Assembly (NCBI GenBank): GCA_022577435.1
Contig: JAKOON010000068.1
Location: forward strand, 415,001-479,000
Length of the DNA: 64,000 nt
Direction of reading: 5' to 3'
DNA from: Embiotoca jacksoni
Taxonomy: Eukaryota > Chordata > Actinopteri > Embiotocidae
Within the stretch, counting starts at the first letter, position 1, and the number at the start of each line of letters is the position of its first letter. Below are positions 60,018-64,000 of the stretch, piece after piece. The position numbers and the translations under genes were made by a program. The notes under the pieces are model-generated. The model did no database searches and was not told the DNA's origin. It saw only the letters and a program-made list of their open reading frames with translations.

Positions 60018-60330
60018 CATCTAACAGCATTATTTAAAGAGCCAACATTCAATATAAATGTAATTCCTCCCCATTAAAAATCACTCATCCAACCATGAAA
60101 AACTAAAGTCGATTTTTTTTTTTTCTTCCAAACATTTATAGCTGAAACAAAATGAATTCAATTAAATATTTTAATTTATTTTATCTTCGGGAATAATATT
60201 GAATAAAATAATACTTTAACTGTATAATCTATTGTTAGGGGAACATCATTTCAAGAGCCAACTTCAGTATTAAATTAATTCCTCTTTCCCAATTAAAAAT
60301 TACACATTCGACAATAAAAAACTGGAGAAA
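60018..60330. repeat. Diverged local tandem duplication
   Basis: 60,018-60,105 and 60,238-60,325 share, in order, CATCTAACAGCATTATTTAA/GAACATCATTTC, AGAGCCAAC, TAAATTAATTCCTC/TAAATGTAATTCCTCC, CCATTAAAAATCAC/CAATTAAAAATTAC and AAAAACT. The offset is about 216 bp. Old duplication, non-coding. Confidence 0.6.
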
Positions 60331-60890
60331 AGAAGTGAAAGAAAGTGAGCAGCGCGGCACACAACAAGTGGAAGATCGCAGTCTGTAGTCGAAGCCCGAA
60401 CAGCCGGTAAACTTCCCTCTCGAAAACAATAACACAATAACAGCACAGACGCCCAGAGTTCACAGCTCCCAAATTTCCTCCACGCCAACTCCATGACGGG
60501 TAAAAAAAAACAACAAAAAAATGCCACTTGTGTCCCTGCGCTGAGCTATTAATACGCTCCCTCGCAGCGACACATTTTGGCGCATGCAGACGAGGGCCAA
60601 AAAGGAATGATTGGGTTTTTTGTTCCGACGGTTATTGCACCGGCGAATCTCTGCCCGGCAGCTGTCGGCCTCATTCACGGAGCCGTCAAGTCATTTCACC
60701 GCCGCCATAAAGGGGGCAATAGATTGTCGATATCACCCCATTGAAACGCTCCGCAGTGAAATAAAAGATCCAAACACGCAGATACACAATCTGAAGAAGA
60801 GCTTGGAGAGTCTTCCTAATTAGTTTAATGAGTTTTTTTTCTGTTTCTACCATCGTTGCATTTAATTAAATAAAGAAAACAACTTTGGAG

Positions 60891-60891
<1 letters not shown>

Positions 60892-60955
<64 letters not shown>
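60892..60955. repeat. (TG)n microsatellite
   Basis: About 32 TG units. Confidence 0.95.
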
Positions 60956-60957
<2 letters not shown>

Positions 60958-61117
60958 GATAGCTGAAACAGGGGGTCTCTTAATCCCAAATGCAGTTACA
61001 CTTATTAAAAAGCAGGGGGGAGGGGAGAGGGGGGCTGCAAACAACAGGGACACAATTCTACTCAAAGCAACCCACGATTTATCTCATTGGCAACCAATCA
61101 TCTTATTCTGCACACAA

Positions 61118-61140
61118 CCCCCCCCCCCCCCCCCCCCCCC
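61118..61140. repeat. C23 homopolymer
   Basis: About 23 C followed by TCC and A12. Confidence 0.9.
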
Positions 61141-61794
61141 TCCAAAAAAAAAAAAAGAAAAAAGAAAAGACTGCTCTTTGTGAGTGGTGTTGTGTTGTTT
61201 ACAGCAGATGCACCAGCATTTGTTTCTGCAGATATACAGTTTCAATAAGAGCAGCCGTATCTGAGCTGCACACGAATCCTCCTTCGGTGACACTCGAAGG
61301 AATTTCACACGTCAAAAAGTTTTCAAAGACTTCAAGAAAATTTGGAGGAAATAGTTGAAATGTAAAGAAGTTTTATTGAATGGAAGTTTACGGAGGAAAT
61401 GAGGCATATTTCCAAAAACAAACAAAACTGGTTAAATTTTAACACAAGTCAGAATTGAAAATAATTTCAGTTTTTTAAAGAGAATTTTCATAGAAATAAA
61501 GTTATTTATCATAAAAATATTGTTTTGGTTTGGAAAGCGGGTTCAGTTGCTGTTCACATGAGCAGAAATGCTGTTGTTTTCTCAACACCCCCCCTTCCCC
61601 CCCGCTCCCTCTGAGCATCCCTGCCTCCCTGCACTAAATAAAACCAGTCGTTGATGCTGCCTGAGCTTTGCTGACAGCTTTAGAGGAACTCCCTTCATTT
61701 TTCTACCCCGTGGGGAAACCTGAGGCCTCGGCGCTGCGGGGAGCACGCCGGGCTGCAGAAGAACCCTGGGAGGCCTGATGTCCATTTCCTGGTA

Positions 61795-61795
<1 letters not shown>

Positions 61796-61862
<67 letters not shown>
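61796..61862. repeat. (CA)n microsatellite
   Basis: About 33 CA units. Confidence 0.95.
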
Positions 61863-61865
<3 letters not shown>

Positions 61866-61889
61866 GCAGTGGCCCACATGGTGGCCTGG

Positions 61890-62130
61890 TGAAGGTTGTG
61901 AATGCTCACTGCTTTAGATAAAGCTCTTTTGTGTGACTGGTCTATTAGATCTTGTTGCCATGCAAGTATCTAAGGAGCTCGGTGGATTCAATGCTACTTA
62001 CTATTTATGATTTTGTCAGCTGCATTAGTACGATGAAGGCCTGATGGTAATAAACAAGTAATCATGTAAGTGCCCGGTCATTCAGGGCGGAGCTAAATCC
62101 ACTTTTGCCACTTTAATAGTGGATTATTTG
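61890..62130. other. Possible conserved non-coding block
   Basis: Repeat-free complex sequence with words such as CTTACTATTTATGATTTTGT, AATAAACAAGTAATCATG and CCACTTTAATAGTGGATT. The last contains CCACTTTAATAGTGG, an imperfect dyad. Its composition differs from the surrounding repeats. Conservation is a guess. Confidence 0.25.
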
Positions 62131-62234
62131 AGAGTAAAAGTCAGGATCATGGTTCAAGATGACAATGCACCAACACCACACCTGACTACACCGCAATTTA
62201 ACACCATCACACCCACGAGTGCAATGACAGACAC

Positions 62235-62531
62235 AGACTGGATATAAAAGTGAAAATAATCCCTCATTCATTAGAAAAGAAGATTCAAGAAGACCTGTTT
62301 TTGGGGGCGTGTCTGTTTGATTGACAGGCCTGTGGTGCAGTCAGGTTACAGCTATCGGTGGGCGGGACGTAGTATCGTCAGGTTTCCGATCAGATCGGTC
62401 AGATCCACCGCTGGCTCCTCCCCCAGCTCGTCCAAATATGGTCACTTCCTGCTCCAAACCGCTCCGAACTAGCAAGACGTTCACAAACATCGTTGACAAA
62501 CCAACGATGACCTCTGATGGTTGCCGCTGAG
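62235..62531 (-). mobile_element. Family R dispersed repeat, copy 11 (internal deletion)
   Basis: Starts at CACAGACTGGATATAAAAG, the family right end, then joins directly to TGAAAATAATCCCTCATTC in the centre, losing about 270 bp including the whole stop-free stretch. It continues through the left half to ACCAACGATGACCTCTGATG and GTTGCCGCT. Both termini are kept. Confidence 0.88.
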
Positions 62532-63642
62532 TCTTTTTTCCTTCCACTATAACCCTCTTTCATTATTAGTGCCTGGTTTTGGTTTTTTTTTGCTAATAAA
62601 TGGAATTAAAAGAGAAAACTTCATCAGACTGCCTGACTTCAACATCTGGTGTTACGTGCACGCAGCAGTTTGTCTGACAGCCTGAGTTCCAGTCACAGAA
62701 GAGTATTTGATGACAACGACGTGCCGGTGGATTGACGGCTGAGGCTGCGCCACTCGCAGTTTTCTATTGTTGTGGTCAGGTAATCATCTGAAGCAGAAAC
62801 GCTCACTTCCCCCCGAGGCTAACCGCGCCGATCCAGCCCTCCACGTGGCGGCCGATCCCCAACTCTGAAGCTGCGCATCACATGAGAGGAAGAGCCCTCC
62901 GGCGAGCGTCACATCTGAGAACGAACACGGGGCCAAAAAAACCCTTTGTAGGAGATCACATCCGGAACAACACGACACGGAGAAAACCTCCATCGCAGCA
63001 GAGAGCTCCTTATCACCAGAGCAAACAGCACACATGACATATCAACACCGCGTCGTTCGCCCCGCTTCATCAAAACTCTCCCTCGCAGCGGAGACGGTCG
63101 CGTCAACGAAGCGCATCACAGACTCCATGCTGCGCCGGAGAAGCAGAGGTTTTCACACGCAGCGCTCTGCCATCACTAATGATTAACCGGAGCTCGGACG
63201 GCGCTGCGCTTCTCCCGACACTTCAAAGACAAGAAAAAACGAAAAAGAAGATCCAATCGCTTGTAATCGGCCGCGAGGGCCAAAACCCGCACGGAGAACG
63301 CCCACTTCAGCCCGTCAATAATAGATGTCAGAGGCTATTTAAAGATGAGGGCCTTGATGTCCTTTTTATGTGCTGGAAGAACACGTCTTGTTGAAAAAAA
63401 AAAAAAGGGGGGGGGGGGGGCCGTGGACGTGTTGGGGGGAAGGCGGTGGAGATGGAAGAGTTGTTCTGGTGATGAAGTGCAGCCAACAATCACAGTTCAT
63501 CAAAGGGCGAGAAAATCATAAATATTTTTTATTTCAAAATGTGCATCCCGCTGCCATCTGGAACATGTTTGTTTGAGTTTTCTCCACAGATTGTATATAA
63601 AAGTGAATAAAGTTTCTGACTAACTATCCTAAATTAAGTAGC

Positions 63643-64000
63643 AAACACAGACTGTTTCTAAAAGAGTTCGTATCTTCAGGTCTGTAAAATGGTTCCGATC
63701 CAGAAGTGTCTTCAGCTGCAATACCAGCGAGTGCCACTAGAGGTCGGCTCCAAAAAGCCTCCGGCTCCATAGACTCCCATTCAACTTCTCTCATCAAATC
63801 CAAAGTGAATAAAATGTGTCCATCAGTTATCTCGGTGTTGTTAGCTAAAGTCACTCCTTCTTATTAGTTTTCTGGAGGTCCATCTGAAAATAATCCCTCA
63901 TTCATTAGAAAAGAAGATTCAAAAAGCTGGCTCCTCCCCCAGCTCGTCCAAATATGGTCACTTCCTGCTCCGAACCGCTCCAAACTAGTAAAGATGGTGA
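63643..64000 (-). mobile_element. Family R dispersed repeat, copy 12 (internal deletion, runs off the window)
   Basis: Right end AAACACAGACTGTTTCTAAA at 63,643, then all right-half blocks to AGAAAAGAAGATTCAA. From there it jumps at about 63,925 to AGCTGGCTCCTCCCCC, skipping roughly 150 bp of the left-middle part. It is cut by the end of the window inside AAAGATGGTGA. A separate stub at 63,585-63,612 (CAGATTGTATATAAAAGTGA) looks like another family right end. Confidence 0.88.

Larger units (their letters stand above)
39833..64000 (-). other. pard3: Upstream pard3 intron, over 24 kb (partial)
   Basis: No sequence matching the expected upstream PARD3 segments (basic Lys-rich region, FRFGK motif, QARERDYAEIQDFHRTFG-like helix) is visible on the minus strand here, so I infer a single long intron. 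It holds family R copies 9-12, a diverged R relative, other dispersed repeats and many simple repeats. A nested gene or a short exon could be missed by eye. Confidence 0.55.

Overview
The window looks like nuclear DNA of a ray-finned fish, probably a percomorph teleost. It is extremely rich in (CA)n/(TG)n, homopolymer and GGA/TTC microsatellites. It carries several dispersed repeat families that I recognise as typical of teleost genomes. The only protein-coding sequence I can support is three GT-AG-bounded minus-strand exons whose translation matches the C-terminus of the polarity scaffold PARD3 (PAR-3). There is no sign of operons, prophage, CRISPR or other prokaryotic features.

Layout: 1 to about 27,900 is gene-free sequence downstream of the gene. 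It holds five full or partial copies of one roughly 0.55 kb dispersed repeat (called 'family R' here), other dispersed repeats, minisatellites, and a 1.8 kb CA/CCA satellite-like block at 25,594-27,374. The pard3 3' UTR probably runs from 29,070 down to AATAAA signals at 27,920-27,952. The terminal coding exon is 29,071-29,476, the penultimate exon 32,217-32,359 and the antepenultimate exon 39,709-39,832, all on the minus strand. They join in frame (phases checked) to give 223 residues plus a stop codon. From 39,833 to the window end there is no further recognisable exon. I read it as more than 24 kb of one upstream intron containing six more family R copies, a diverged relative, simple repeats and stretches that look like conserved non-coding DNA.

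Family R is the most striking structural element: twelve copies in 64 kb, four on plus and eight on minus. Some are near full length (13,701-14,201; 19,647-20,191; 37,800-38,449). Others keep one or both ends but have internal deletions (57,554; 62,235; 63,643). Every copy that retains the right-hand part carries the same stop-free stretch, but it begins with GTG rather than ATG. I treat it as a non-coding relic shared by descent, not a gene.

Functionally the window encodes only the tail of PARD3. The rest is repeat-driven architecture. Points that could matter to the gene are a (UG)23 tract 31 nt inside the penultimate exon's 5' splice site with a complementary (CA)31 tract further down the same intron, an A29 run 25 nt after the stop codon, and a polyglycine expansion in the last exon. 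I found no convincing new multi-gene system.
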